Source: Candidatus Absconditabacteria bacterium (GTDB lineage Bacteria > Patescibacteriota > Gracilibacteria > Absconditabacterales > Absconditicoccaceae). From it: a DNA stretch of 64,000 nt. The translations under genes were made by a program, and so were the position numbers. The DNA lies in assembly GCA_028685875.1 (NCBI GenBank), contig JAQUDD010000002.1:1-64000 (forward strand), written 5' to 3'. Shown here piece by piece: positions 9,895 through 20,746 of the stretch; within the stretch, counting starts at the first letter, position 1, and each line of letters starts with the position of its first letter. Below the pieces are notes generated by a model. That model did not search any database. It was not told where the DNA came from and was given only the letters and a program-made list of their open reading frames with translations.

Positions 9895-10419
9895 CTATTC
9901 TCCTTCTTCAGTGGAGGCTGTGGAGAGAATATATTGGTGTTGTTCGGAGAAGCTTGTTTGTGTTTCTAGAAGAGTCTTTCCTGCATCAGCTGATGTTTCT
10001 TGGAGAAGGAGTAATTCTCCAGCAATGCGTTCATAATCAGCTTTATCTGCTTCTGAGAAATCGGAATCTTCGCTCTTTTCTCGATAGATTAGGCTTTCTC
10101 CAAACTTTTCTAAATAGGCTACTTCTGCGAGCAATAAGGCATTGGTAGCGTCCCTCAAAGATGCATCGCCTCAGAATTCTTTTGTTTCACTAACAGATTT
10201 CTGTACGCTTTTGCAGGTAGAAAGAGACGCTTCATAGAGAGTTTTGGTGAGGGTATAATTTTTTTCTTCAATTGCTTGTCGCATCATATTTTGAGCGAGG
10301 CTGCAATCTCCAGCATATTCTACCAAAAGGTTATTATATTCCACGGCTGTGATATTCTTTGAACATCCAGAGACCAGAAAAGATACTACCATAATACTTG
10401 CAATAAGTTGCTTTTTCAT
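9895..10419 (-). CDS. Lipoprotein, 174 aa (paralog B)
   Basis: Signal peptide MKKQLIASIMVVSFLVSGC with lipobox LVSGC. One TGA is read as Gly (TKEFGDASLRDATNALLLAE). The mature part has YNNLLVEYAGDCSLAQNMM, paired cysteines and EVAYLEKFGESLIY, aligning with paralog A downstream. The C-terminus is Glu-rich (STASTEEGE). Lies between the lepA N-terminal piece and paralog A, all on the same strand and possibly cotranscribed. Function unknown. Confidence 0.85.
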
Positions 10420-10493
10420 CTGCTTTTTAGTTTTTAAAACGAACTGCGTTCTTTAGGATAAGGATGTCTATTTAGAAATCAAGCTTTTCCCTT

Positions 10494-11069
10494 TTATGCA
10501 AGGCTTGAAAATTTTTTAGGGTTGTTTTGCTTGTGGGTTTCTGGGTCTTGAATACGCTCAATAATGGCATCTAGGACGAGCTCTACGTTTTCCCCAGTTT
10601 TCCCGGAAACACAGATAATCTCTTCTTTTGGGAGTCAGATTACATTTTCTATCTCGGTTGCTACTCTATTTGGGTTGGCTGCTGGGAGATCGATTTTATT
10701 GAGTACAGGGATTATTTCTAGTCCTTGATCCATTGCTTGGTAGAGAGTGGAAAGGGTTTGAGCTTGTATCCCTTGAGAAGCGTCGATGAGCAAGATTGCG
10801 CCTTCTACAGCTGCAAGAGAACGTGATACTTCATACTGAAAATCCACATGCCCTGGGGTATCAATGAGATTGAGTTCGTAGCCTTTTCGTTGCATTCTGG
10901 CAGGAGTGAGCTTGATGGTGATCCCCCTTTCTTGTTCGATATCCATGCGGTCCAAGACTTGTCCGCGGTCGAGTTTTCTGAGTGTTCAGGTGATTTCGAG
11001 CATTCTATCTGCGAGGGTGGATTTTCCATGGTCGATGTGAGCGATGATGCAAAAGTTGCGGATATTCAT
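10494..11069 (-). CDS. lepA: Elongation factor 4, N-terminal GTPase domain of a split LepA
   Basis: A 191-residue protein equal to domain I of LepA. It starts [20 protein letters not shown] (P-loop), continues with [14 protein letters not shown] (switch I), [18 protein letters not shown] (switch II), [11 protein letters not shown] (NKxD) and [15 protein letters not shown] (SAK-like). It ends in a TAA after PKKFSSLA, exactly where domain II should begin. Two TGA glycines lie within conserved positions. Domain II to the C-terminus is encoded at 3066-4553 on the same strand. All nucleotide-binding motifs are intact, so this is a clean domain-boundary split, not decay. Confidence 0.93.
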
Positions 11070-11194
11070 AGGAAAGAGGAAGAGGGAAAAAGATAAAAAG
11101 GGGGAAAGATTCTTCTGATTATTTCGCTGAAAATGATAAGAAAGCTACTTCGAAAAGCAAGATATATCTCTTTATCTTTTTGCTTGACATTTCC

Positions 11195-11224
11195 TTGATT
11201 TTTTGTTTCATATTTATATATAAT
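11195..11224 (+). promoter_or_regulatory. Putative promoter
   Basis: TTGATT (11195-11200), an 18-bp spacer and TATAAT (11219-11224), 30 bp before ATG 11254. A nearby TTGACA (11184) is too far from the -10 box. Confidence 0.5.
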
Positions 11225-11253
11225 TTATAAACTAAATTAAAACAAAATGTGTT

Positions 11254-11589
11254 ATGAAGAAATTTTTTTATATTCCTTTATGTGTAATCCTCTTTATCTT
11301 AGGGATTGAATCTATTAAATATTCTCATTCTATTTATCCATATGGATCTCTTCTTGAGGTTTCTGGAGAGCTAGTCAGAGAAGATATTACAGGTTACTCT
11401 AAGTATAATGCTACAATTATTGATATTGAAGATATTGATCAATATTTTGTAGAGGATGCTTATGGAGAGTTCGTTCCCATAGAACTTCCTAATAAATATT
11501 TTTATTTCTTATGGAAAGTTTTCCTAATAACTGGTATGGCTTTGCTATCATATTATCTTTGGAAAAAAGAACGAAAGAAAAACGAATAG
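11254..11589 (+). CDS. Small membrane protein, 111 aa
   Basis: Two hydrophobic segments, residues about 4-20 (FFYIPLCVILFILGI) and about 83-101 (FLWKVFLITGMALLSYYLW). They flank a polar middle that would be extracytoplasmic with both ends inside. The tail is basic (KKERKKNE). No recognised family. Followed by a terminator at 11626, so it is probably a single-gene unit. Confidence 0.7.
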   Translation: MKKFFYIPLCVILFILGIESIKYSHSIYPYGSLLEVSGELVREDITGYSKYNATIIDIEDIDQYFVEDAYGEFVPIELPNKYFYFLWKVFLITGMALLSYYLWKKERKKNE

Positions 11590-11625
11590 AGTAAGTTTTC
11601 TTGATTCTATAACCTATTTTGAAGT

Positions 11626-11650
11626 AGTGCCCTAATAAGGCACTTTTTCT
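11626..11650 (+). terminator. Intrinsic terminator
   Basis: AGTGCC / GGCACT stem with a 7-nt loop and a T5 tract. Confidence 0.75.
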
Positions 11651-11718
11651 AATTGAAAAAAAAGATAAGATTCTTACTCTATTTATATGACTTTAAACAA
11701 CTAAAAACTTTCTAAAAT

Positions 11719-13548
11719 ATGGCGATACATAAATTACCCGATTATGTGATTAATAGATTGAAAGCAGGAGAAGTGGTGGAAAAACCTGCTTCTATTTTGA
11801 AAGAATTGATAGAAAATTCCTTAGATGCTGGAGCGACTAAGATAGAGGTAAGCCTCAATGATGGAGGAAAATCCTATCTTAGTGTGCAGGATGATGGGAC
11901 AGGAATTGAGCTCTCAGATATGGATTTACTCTTGGAGAGGTATGCGACTTCCAAGATTGAGACGGATGAGGATCTCTATAGCATTGCAAGTTATGGATTC
12001 CGTGGAGAGGCGCTGGCAAGCATTGCTGAGGTGAGTAAAACTACGGTGATAACCAAGACTGCCTATGCAGAGATTGGGACAAAGTTAGTAAAGAAATGAG
12101 GAGAATTGGTTATCAAAAATACGCCTGTGGGGTTTGAACATGGGACGATAGTAAGTGTTGAGGATCTGTTTTTTAATGTGCCTGCGAGATTGAAATTCTT
12201 GAAGTCGGCGCAGACAGAATTTTTTTACTGTTATAATTATTTTGTGGATGTGGCGCTTTGGCATTATGATAAGTCCTTTGTGCTGAAGAAAAATGATAGA
12301 GTGAGCTTTGATCTCAAACCTGTGCGTGATCTCAAAGACAGAATTGTAGATATTTACAAAAAAGATTGGAGAAAAAATCTGAAAGCTTTTGAGGTGCAAA
12401 ATGAGGTGATGAAACTGAGTGGCGTGGTGTCTGATCCAAGTCTGAGATTTGGTTCAGGGGAAAATATTAAGATTTACGTCAATGGGAGACCGATTCAGGA
12501 TAAAATTATCAGAAAAGCACTGATGGATGCCTATAATAGACAGATTACACCTGGAGAATTCCCGTTTGTGCTGTTAATGTTAGAGATGGATCCGAAGCTC
12601 GTGGATGTGAATGTGCATCCGAGCAAGTTACAAGTGAAATTTGCAGATAGTAAGATGGTGTATCAGATGGTATATGATACGGTTAGTGAAGCCTTGGGTG
12701 GAAATAAGATTGCTCAGCAATATATCAATTATTCTCAGAAGGGATATGTGCCAAGTCAGGCTACAGGAGCAGTGCTGGATCAGGTGGTGGGAGATATAAC
12801 CTCTCCATCCTTCGGTTCCCCTGCCTCTACTAGGGATGTAAGTTTGGATAGAGAAGGGATTTTGGCGGATGGACCGAGTGCGGAAAAATTATTTGCTTTT
12901 GATCAGGCGACCAATCCTAGTGTGCAATCTGTTTTTCATCTAGATCAATTTACAGAATCTGGTCAGAATGCTAAAGTATTTTTTTCTCCTGAGGTAGGAG
13001 AGTATCAGGTGATTGGTCAACTTTGGAATAGTTATGTTGTGTTACAATCCCAAGATGCGCTGTATTATATTGATCAGCATGCCTTAGCAGAAAGAATTGC
13101 CTATGAAAAGATGAAACAAGAACAGGATATCAACCCTGAGGTTCTTTTACAACCTTTGAAATTTGAAATTAATCAAGTTCCTGATTTAGAGGAAAAAATC
13201 TGGGAACTTAATCAGCTGGGATTTGAGATTTCCCTACTCGGAGAAAATGTGATTGTGATTTATGCTATTCCTAGAGTATTTGTGGCAAATCCTGTGGATA
13301 TGCAGCAGCTTCTCAATCACGTACTGTATTTAGAGAAGATTAGCTTTGATCATATGATGGATAGTGTATATGCGAGTAAGGCCTGTAAGACCTCAATTAA
13401 ATCTTGACACAAACTTTCTTTCCCTCAGATGGAACAATTGGTGAGTGATGGGTTTGAGAAGATTCCAGGGATGTTTGTGTGTCAGCATGGAAGGCCGTTT
13501 TTTGTGAGGATTGATAAGGGAGATGTGGATAAAATGTTTGATAGGTAA
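11719..13548 (+). CDS. mutL: DNA mismatch repair protein MutL
   Basis: A 609-residue GHKL ATPase. N-terminal motifs are IAAGEV-like LKAGEVVEKPASILKELIEN, DDGTGI, TSKI and YGFRGEALASI. The transducer domain includes VNGRPI and VNVHPSK. A variable linker covers residues about 320-400. The C-terminal domain has DQHALAERIAYE, matching the endonuclease metal-binding motif DQHAX2EX4E, and CQHGRPF near the end. It is therefore of the nicking type. Two TGA glycines (residue 128 and in SIKSGHK) are required for continuity. mutS is not in the window. Confidence 0.96.
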
Positions 13549-13618
13549 ATTTTTGATTGATATTTTGGATGTCGGAGCTTTTCTTCGGCATTTTATATTT
13601 TTGGGGAAACTATACCTT

Positions 13619-14284
13619 TTATTTATATGCAATTTTCATTGTACTTTCTCTTTTAAAAAGGAAGTTAAAGAACCATTTTGGATCAGTCTTTTCTAGTTTT
13701 TTATTTACCCAGATTACTGTGATGATGCTTCCTAGTGTGGCACAAATCATATCTCGCACAGTATCTTCTAAGTCCCCTCCCATTACTATTCAAAAAATCT
13801 GATCTACTAGAAATTCTAGATATTCCCAGAATGCGGCACAAGTTATAGAAAAATAAAATGCAAAAAATATCAAAAATCCCTTAGATACTTTTACTTCTCA
13901 AAGTCCTCTACGATTATTGAGTCGGTAAAAAACAATAAATCCAAAAAGTGTTAAGACAAGTCCAGAGAGAAAATGTAGCATAATATCCCGAGGATAGACT
14001 CCAAAAACAACCCATCCATAAAAGTCAAAGGCATCTCCAAATACTGCATTTGCAATAAGAAAGAGCCAATACACGATTTTTAATCCACTAGAAAATTTAA
14101 CTTTCCAGGCTTTTTCTAGTCATTCTGGAAGGAAAGTAAGGAGTAATGATATTCCTAAATTGATTATATTATATCGGTCTAATGCAATAATTTTCCAAAC
14201 GAGAGGAATTACAATAATGATCCTCAGAAATTGTAATAAGAAGAATTCTATTTTTTCTCGTTTATCTCTTTGTATTCGTTTCAT
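13619..14284 (-). CDS. Membrane protein of the YjdF/DUF2238 type
   Basis: A 221-residue protein with about five or six hydrophobic helices, read through three TGA glycines. Conserved features of the YjdF-like group are visible: DIMLHFLSGLVLTL (Asp and His at a helix start), AAFWEYLEFLVDQ and MGGDLEDTVRDMICATLGSII. It is a probable integral inner-membrane protein of unknown activity. It sits 21 bp upstream of the next start on the opposite side of mutL and is convergent with mutL. The family assignment is from motif recognition only. Confidence 0.75.
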
Positions 14285-14305
14285 AGATTCATGTTTTCTA
14301 AAAGA

Positions 14306-15112
14306 TTACTTGGAAATCATGATAGCATTTCAGCTCTTTTTTACAATCTTATCTTTTATCATTCCTTCAATAATTTTTTCTATTTCTTTTTTGGGAAACT
14401 CTTCTTTTGCCTCAGAGATTTGGATACTCCCCTTTTTGATAAGTTGTTTTACGAGCCATCCTCTGACCTGTCTGTCTGATCCTTCAAATTTTGATTGTTT
14501 GCTAACAGATTTGATCTTGGTCTTTTTTGCGGTTAAATGCATTGCTCCGTAATCCATTAATGCGTTATGTCGATCCCTACTCTTTCCTTGTGGGATTAGC
14601 TTTTTAGCTATATTTTCTAATTCTTTTATAGAAATATTTTCTTCCAGTTTCAAAAGGAATATTAAAACTCTTCTGATATTAGTATCAACGACGACTTCTT
14701 CTTGATTTCGTGCAAAAGCGCAAATTGCTCCTGCAGTATAGGGTCAGATTCCGGGTAAGGCAAGGAGTTTCTTGTAGTCTTTAGGAGGATTCCCCTGATA
14801 GTCTTTAACGATTACTTTCGCACATTCTTGAAGTCTGAGCGCTCTAGAATTAAATCCTAATCCTGATCGATGAGCTAACAATTTTGCTTTTGAGATGGAG
14901 GCAAGTGCTTCATAATTGGGAATATCTTGCATCCACTTTTCTCGGTAGGGTAAAACACGAGAAAGCTGAGTCTGTTGGCTCATCACTTCACAGATATGGA
15001 TGGCGTAGGGGTCTTGTGTTTCTCTTCGTGGGAACCTTCTTCCTTCTTGTCCGTATCGAGAAAGGATTTTTTCTTGTAGTTCTTGGATTTCTTTTATGGT
15101 TATTTTCTTCAT
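14306..15112 (-). CDS. mutY: A/G-specific adenine glycosylase MutY-like, lacking the Fe-S cluster motif
   Basis: Base-excision glycosylase that removes A opposite 8-oxoG. The 268 residues show DPYAIHICEVMSQQTQ (catalytic Glu in ICEVM), the helix-hairpin-helix LLALPGIGPYTAGAICAFA (the second Gly of GIG is TGA) and VDTNIRRV with the catalytic Asp. After DYGAMHLTAKKTKIKS the usual C-X6-C-X2-C-X5-C cluster is missing; SKQSKFEGSDRQVRG follows directly. The C-terminal NUDIX-like 8-oxoG recognition domain is also absent, replaced by about 50 helical residues. Its ATG overlaps the TAA of the upstream DUF1294 gene, so the two are translationally coupled. Confidence 0.88.
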
Positions 15113-15390
15113 TACTTCCCAAAGAGCAAATAAAGACTAGCTCCACCTATAATCCAAAGAATTACAATCCCATAAAACCAGATAAGAAATTTCCCTTTTA
15201 CTGTTTTGTGACGGAAGGCTTCCATTGCTAGGATTGCTCCTAGTCGTCCTCCTAATGCACAAAAAATAAGCAGGATCTTTTCGCTGATTCTTCGTTTTTT
15301 GAGAATAGCTTTCCACTTATCAATTCCTCGGAGAAGGAAAGTGATGATGTTTATAAGGAGGAAGTAGATGAGAAGTATTTTCCGTCGCAT
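15112..15390 (-). CDS. DUF1294 membrane protein
   Basis: A 92-residue protein with the DUF1294 hallmarks ITFLLRGIDKWKA, RRISEKILLIFCALGGRLGA and FRHKTVKGKF. About three hydrophobic helices. Ends in TAATG overlap with mutY. Function of the family is unknown. Confidence 0.88.
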   Translation of the reverse strand: MRRKILLIYFLLINIITFLLRGIDKWKAILKKRRISEKILLIFCALGGRLGAILAMEAFRHKTVKGKFLIWFYGIVILWIIGGASLYLLFGK

Positions 15391-15517
15391 AAGGAGAGAT
15401 AGTTGATAAACCTTTTGAGAGCATACCTTATTTGCTGCTTATTTCAATTGTAATCTAAAAGTATGAATATTTACTATTCATACTTTCTTTAATTTTCTCC
15501 TAAATATTAGGGAAAAA

Positions 15518-15679
15518 TTAGGGAAAATCGTACCCACTTTCTACACAAGAGAACCATTCCCAGTTGATACCTTCTTTTGTTGGGTTTCTTGTTTCCTCCT
15601 TGTTTTCATTTGTTTTTTCTTTCTTTCTAAAGAAAGAAATGATCCAAATAAAAAGTGCTTTTAGTGTTCTTGTTTCCAT
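15518..15679 (-). CDS. Possible small protein, 53 aa
   Basis: METRTLKALFIWIISFFRKK begins a short ORF with a single short hydrophobic stretch, then a Lys/Glu/Asn-rich stretch and a Trp-rich end (INWEWFSCVESGYDFP). A TAAAAT-like -10 and an inverted repeat (CTCTGG / CCAGAG, 15709-15731) lie just upstream. The rest of the 15391-15815 gap holds nothing else I can support. Confidence 0.4.
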   Translation of the reverse strand: METRTLKALFIWIISFFRKKEKTNENKEETRNPTKEGINWEWFSCVESGYDFP

Positions 15680-15767
15680 TTTTTTTTGTTTATTATTTTA
15701 GTACCACTCTGGCTTTCTTTTATCCAGAGAGCACTTAAAATAACAAATTGTACTTAAAAGTCAAATA

Positions 15768-15796
15768 AAAAAGCCATCTTTTGAGGTTGGCTTTTT
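15768..15796 (-). terminator. Intrinsic terminator (can act in both directions)
   Basis: AAAAAGCCA / TGGCTTTTT stem just after the SIMPL gene stop on the reverse strand. Confidence 0.75.
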
Positions 15797-15815
15797 CCCT
15801 ATCGTTTCTATGGAA

Positions 15816-16556
15816 TTATTTGATTTCGTAAACCACATTCACGGTTATGCTTACTTCACTTTCCCCTGCTTCAAGGCTTACAGAGTCATACTTTGCCTCC
15901 TCTGCTACTGATGCCGCTGTGTTATACATCGGGTAGAATCCTCCTATATTGGAACTCTCAACGATATTGATTGGATCTCCAAGTGTTACTCCTGCCGCAT
16001 TTGCAAGTTGTTCAGCTTTTTTTCTGGCTTGTTCTAGAGCTAATTCTCTCACTTGAGCTTCCCCAGCTGATTTATCCTTAAGGGAGAAATTACTTCCGTT
16101 AATGTTAATATTTCCTACTGTTGGCGCTGCGCTCAATACTTGCTCACCCAATTCTATAAATCTTTCTCCATTAAGTGTTATGGTGATAGTTTGGCTTGCA
16201 TTATATCCATCTGCAATTTGTTGAGAAGTATCCTTCTCCCAATAATAATTCTGATATACAGAATAATTTGAAGTCTGGATACTTTTTGCTTCTACTCCAA
16301 GTCCTTTTACGAGTTCAATGAAATTTTTGCTCAGTTCATCGATTTTTTGTTGAGCTTCTTGCGTAGAATCACCTTTCTCTTGTACATTAAAATAGAGTGT
16401 TAATGTGTCTGGTTGTACTTTAGCTACTCCTACTCCACTTACACTAATCCCATTGGTTAGCTCTTTGTTTGAAGATATTCCTGGGTAAGTAAATCGCATT
16501 ACTGCACAAAACATTACTGCGATAATGAAAATCAATAATCTGTCCAATCATTTCAT
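15816..16556 (-). CDS. SIMPL domain (DUF541) protein 1
   Basis: A 246-residue protein with an N-terminal membrane anchor (LLIFIIAVMFCAVM). The SIMPL fold starts at ISVSGVGVAKVQPDTLTLYF; the ARKKAEQLANAAGVTLGDP helix and a final EVSITVNVVYEIK are typical. The true start is ATG 16556 followed by AAA TGA; an in-frame TTG at 16547 would be needed only if TGA were a stop. It is the first of two neighbouring SIMPL genes on the same strand. Predicted extracytoplasmic; the molecular role is unknown in the family. Confidence 0.88.
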
Positions 16557-16625
16557 GATGTTCTTGGTGAAAAAATAAAAGAGGTACACCCTTATAACGA
16601 TGTATCTTTTAAAATGTGACAGAAA

Positions 16626-17315
16626 TTATTTTATACTATAGCTAAGGCTGACTTCTGTTGTAAAACTTCCTGTGAGAGCATCTAGATATATTTTGTCTTC
16701 CCTATATCCATAATAAGAAGAATAGAATGTCCCTTCGGAGCTAGATGCTATATCTTTAATCTTTACTCAGAGTGTTTGTGCCGTTTCTTCTGCTACTGCT
16801 CTCGCATCAAGGTATGCTTGTTTTCTTACTTTATTTTTTATTTCTTTGAGATTACTGTTATCTTGCATATAATAGTTATGCCCTTGATAGTTAACATCTT
16901 TATTATTCGCCATGATGTGTTCCACAATTACTTCTTTCTTTTCAAAATCTATAGGATTTTTAAGTTCTATGGCAAAATATTTATTGATGTTATAGGACTT
17001 TTCATAAGTGTTGAAGTAGGAATCTTGTGCCCTTTCGTTTAAGATATATTCAATATTTTCTCCAGAAAGATAATTTTCAACATTAGTAAGGATATTTTTG
17101 AATTCTTCTTGTACTCCTGAAAATGATGCACTATTTCTATACATGTCAAAACTCAAACTCAATGTATCTGCGGTGATTTCTATATTTCCTCTTCCTATTA
17201 CATTTATTGTTCCGTCTGGGGTGCGAATCTGGGCAAAGGCACAGAGTCCGATAATTCCTCAAATTACGAGGAGTAATGAGAGACCTAGAAAAAAGAGTTT
17301 GTCAGATTTTTGCAT
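16626..17315 (-). CDS. SIMPL domain (DUF541) protein 2
   Basis: A 229-residue paralog of the downstream gene. MQKSDKLFFLGLSLLLVIGG (the first Gly of VIGG is TGA) is the membrane anchor, then INVIGRGNIEITADTLSLSF. The helix KVRKQAYLDARAVAEETAQTL and a terminal EVSLSYSIK complete the domain. Overall similarity to paralog 1 is low. Starts 54 bp after the 7TM gene stop, so the three genes likely form one unit. Confidence 0.85.
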
Positions 17316-17368
17316 GGTATATTCTTGCAAGAAGATAAAACGATCTATATATTGTTGTTGATTATTAC

Positions 17369-18901
17369 TTATTCTTCCTCATCTTCCAAGCGTTTTTTAA
17401 TGAGAGGCATAAATCTGACAATTTCAAAGAGCTGGAGTCAACTAAACCTTCCGACGATAATGGTTGCAATTAGTATAACAAGGAGAAGTTCTGGATAACT
17501 AAGAAGTAGATTTCTCAGCCGATTCCGTTCTAAGATTCCTCGTGAAATAATGGTAACGAAAAGGAATTCAGTAATCGCTATCCATCCGGCCTTGCTCCAA
17601 AGTTTGAAGTTTTCAGTAAAAAGTTTATCGCTAGCCATGATAATGAGTAAAAGAGGGAGAATGATAAATCCATTATTCCAGATTCCTGAAGGAAGTAGGG
17701 AGAGATTTAACTCCTGATTAAGGAATATCCCTCATAATAGGAGAAGAATGTATATGATAATAAGTAGGCTGATTTTTGTGCTTTGTAAGAGATGGATTTT
17801 TGTACTAAATCGTCTAGTAAGGAACGTTGCTAGAATTGCGCAAAGAAAGAAGAATATTGTGGTTTGCCATCAAATTAAGAAGATACTAACTGCAAATAAG
17901 AGTGGTTGATACACCCCAAAGACCGATAGTCCTATAATTTGTCTGAGTCCACTAATAAAGAGTACCACGAGTGAGATAAGCAGAATCGTTCCGATAAGTT
18001 GTAATGATAGTCATGATTGAATGGCACGATCAACAAGATTTGAGATAATCAACCATCCACTTTTCCCTTCTCCTTGTGAACTATGAAAGGATGCAAAGCT
18101 ATCAATTTCTTCATTACTTTTGTTTAGGGAAAGTGCGCTCATGAAGTTGAGAAAATCTGATGATTTTATTGTTGCAATTTGCTGTTCTCAGAGTTCTTTT
18201 ACAAAGAGAGAAATTACTCTATTAAGAAAAGAAGGATTATTATTACTGATAATATAAAGCGTCTTTTCTCCATAAACTAGTTCTTGAGTGATGAGATCGG
18301 TATAACTACTGAGAATTTGATCGAAATTTGGATGTTTGATAAGAATAATTTCAGCATTATTAATTCTACGTGTTGCATTTCTAAGTATACTTTTGATTTC
18401 CTCTTCATTGGAAAATTTCACTTCATCTAGTAATAGTTGATCTAGGTAAGTAGATTCTTCAGCGAGATTCTCTTGGAACCCTAACTGGAAGGCTTCTTCA
18501 CTATTTCCTATGTATAATATACTCCTTTGGTATACACTAATCTCTTTTTCTAATTCGTAGCTACATTCTCCTCTGTTGATTGTTGCTGAGAGTAAAAGAT
18601 TCCCTAATTCTCAGAAGCTAATTTGTAGCGAACTATCATTAGTTCTTTGTACGATTTTCTCTCCCTCTTTTATTTGGAGGCTATAAGATACAGGAATATT
18701 ACTTGCAGGATCGTTGCTACTAATAGAATAGGTAAGCTCTTCTCCAAGCAATACTATACTTGGTCCGTTGAGGATGAATGACTCTATACAGAGATTCTGA
18801 ATAGGATTATTTTCTATTTCATCAGAGGGCATAATTTCTTGGGCAAAGAGGGTTTGCGTTCCTAAGAAAACTGAAAATATAGTGAGGAGTATTTTTTTCA
18901 T
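17369..18901 (-). CDS. Predicted 7TM membrane protein with extracytoplasmic N-domain (7TM_transglut-like)
   Basis: A 510-residue protein with a signal peptide (MKKILLTIFSVFLGTQTLFA) and a predicted beta-rich extracytoplasmic part to about residue 150. A mixed region including KSILRNATRRINNAEIILIK follows, then about seven membrane helices from residue 300 onward: LIGTILLISLVVLFISGL, IIGLSVFGVYQPLLFAVSIF and others. The SGLRQIIGLSVFGVYQP segment resembles the 7TM domain fused to inactive transglutaminases (UUP1 type). At least six TGA glycines, two within helices. Ends in an acidic LEDEEE tail. Followed by two SIMPL genes. Assignment is by pattern only. Confidence 0.72.
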
Positions 18902-18969
18902 CAATGCAAAAAAGATAAATCTGAATGAGATAGTAACTTTTTGCTTCTTTTTTTCAAGGAATCAGTCTT

Positions 18970-20478
18970 TTACCTTTCTACTAACTTCTGATCCTCAATC
19001 TCCAAAATCCTATCAATCATAATCTCTTGTACAAAATACTGATCATGAGATACCACGAGCAAAGCGCCTTCATAGTCTTGCAAAGCACTTTCGATCACCT
19101 CCCTCGTATTGATATCCAAGTGGTTCGTCGGTTCATCTAAGATCAAAAGATCATAACTATATCATGAAATCTCCGCAAATCTTAAGCGGACTTTTTGTCC
19201 ATAGCTCAGCGTGGATACTTTCTGTTCCCAGATCGTTTCCCCTAGACCGAAATTACTCAGCACTGTCTTTGCTCTCCTCTGATCATGATACACGCCTTCT
19301 ACTTTGGAGAGAAATTCATCCATCACCGATAATTCAGAATTGATATTAAGTTGATATTGGTCGATATAACAGGTTTTGATCCCATTTCCAATCGTCACTT
19401 CAGGAGCATCATTACGCTCAAACTGAGCAACTACATCACGCAGCAAGGTCGTTTTTCCACTTCCATTTACTCCCTGAAGAAGCACTCTTTCTTTGCCAAA
19501 CATTTCAAAGCTGCAGTCCTTAATCAAAAGCTGACCAGCGATGCTGATATCTTTTTTGAGATAACGGAGTAATCTCTTAGAATTATGCACTCCTCCGTCC
19601 AAAGCAAGTTTTGCCGATTTCGTAAACTTCACTTCTTCAGGATCTGCGCCTCCAAATTCCCTCCCAAACTGCGACCTTTTCGCTTTCAAAAGTTTTCCAA
19701 AAGTCGGATTAGCATAATACGATGCTCTTTCCTGCAATTTGCGAAGCCAGTCTTCCATCTTTCTTTTGTTTCTCGCATACCTCTCAATTTCTTCCAGCTT
19801 TTTCTTTTTATTGGCTTGTTTATCCTGCTTATATGCCTCATACGCGCCTCTCCAGTTGCCAGGGTAATAGGTAATCCCACCAAACTCAATATCCACAATC
19901 CCTTCACACGCCTCATTGATCAGCGCTCTGTCATGAGAAATCATCAAAATCATCCCAGGAAAATGTTGAATATAGTTTACGAATCGCTCCCTGGTCTCCG
20001 CATCGATATGATTGGTTGGCTCGTCGAGAATGAGAATATCATTCTCCTGCAAGAGCATCTGCGCAAACAAAATCCTCCTCTGCTGTCCTCCGCTGAGCTC
20101 GCTCAGCCTACGCTTTCGAGAGATATCGGAAGGAAATCAAACTTCTTTGAGTGCTTTCTCGATCTTATACTCTTCTCGTGGTTGAACGAAATTCTTGAGA
20201 TATCCCTTCACCGTCACCGAATATCAGAATTTGAGTTCCTGAGGGATATATCCGATATTTGCATTCGTCTTGATGCTTCCCTCGCTTGGACGCGTTTTGC
20301 GTGCAATCACCCTTGCAAGGGTCGTCTTTCCCACTCCATTTGGACCGACAATTCCGATGATGTGTTGCTGAGGAAATTCAAAATTCAGATTCTTAAAAAG
20401 AGGACGTATCACATCATAGCCCTTGGTAAGATTTTGGAGAGAAAGCTGAATATCCTTATAGTCCATATGCAAGTTCAT
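18970..20478 (-). CDS. ABC-F family ATPase
   Basis: A 502-residue soluble protein with two nucleotide-binding domains and no membrane segment. NBD1 has GIVGPNGVGKTT, signature LSELSGGQQRR, ILILDEPTNHID and MISHDRALI. NBD2 has LLQGVNGSGKTT, STLSYGQKVRLR, LLILDEPTNHLD and VVSHDQYF. The linker is Lys/Glu-rich (QANKKKKLEEIERYARNKRK). ABC-F proteins act on the ribosome in translation rescue or antibiotic protection; I cannot name the subfamily. Three TGA glycines. Codon choice (many ATC and CTC) is noticeably richer in C than the neighbours. Confidence 0.93.
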
Positions 20479-20709
20479 AGTCTAAATTCTAGAGAAGTAT
20501 AGCATTCCTCTGAAAAAATGAAAGTCTGATTATCTACTCAGGATACGAAGAGGAGAGAGAAATGTGACGAGAGAAAAACTAGCTAAAAAGATTACTTTGG
20601 GAAGAAAAGAAACATTTAAAAAGAAAAAAGTCTGATAGATTTTTTGTAAGAAAGTAGAAATATGAGGGAATAACTAGCATAACCGCCATCAAAAAAAAAT
20701 TACTTTCAC

Positions 20710-20739
20710 TTGACTTTTATAGAGAGATAGGTATATATT
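20710..20739 (+). promoter_or_regulatory. Promoter of the 20.75 kb RNA
   Basis: TTGACT (20710-20715), an 18-bp spacer and TATATT (20734-20739), putting the start of transcription near 20746, at the first stem of the RNA candidate. Confidence 0.6.
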
Positions 20740-20746
20740 ATATATC

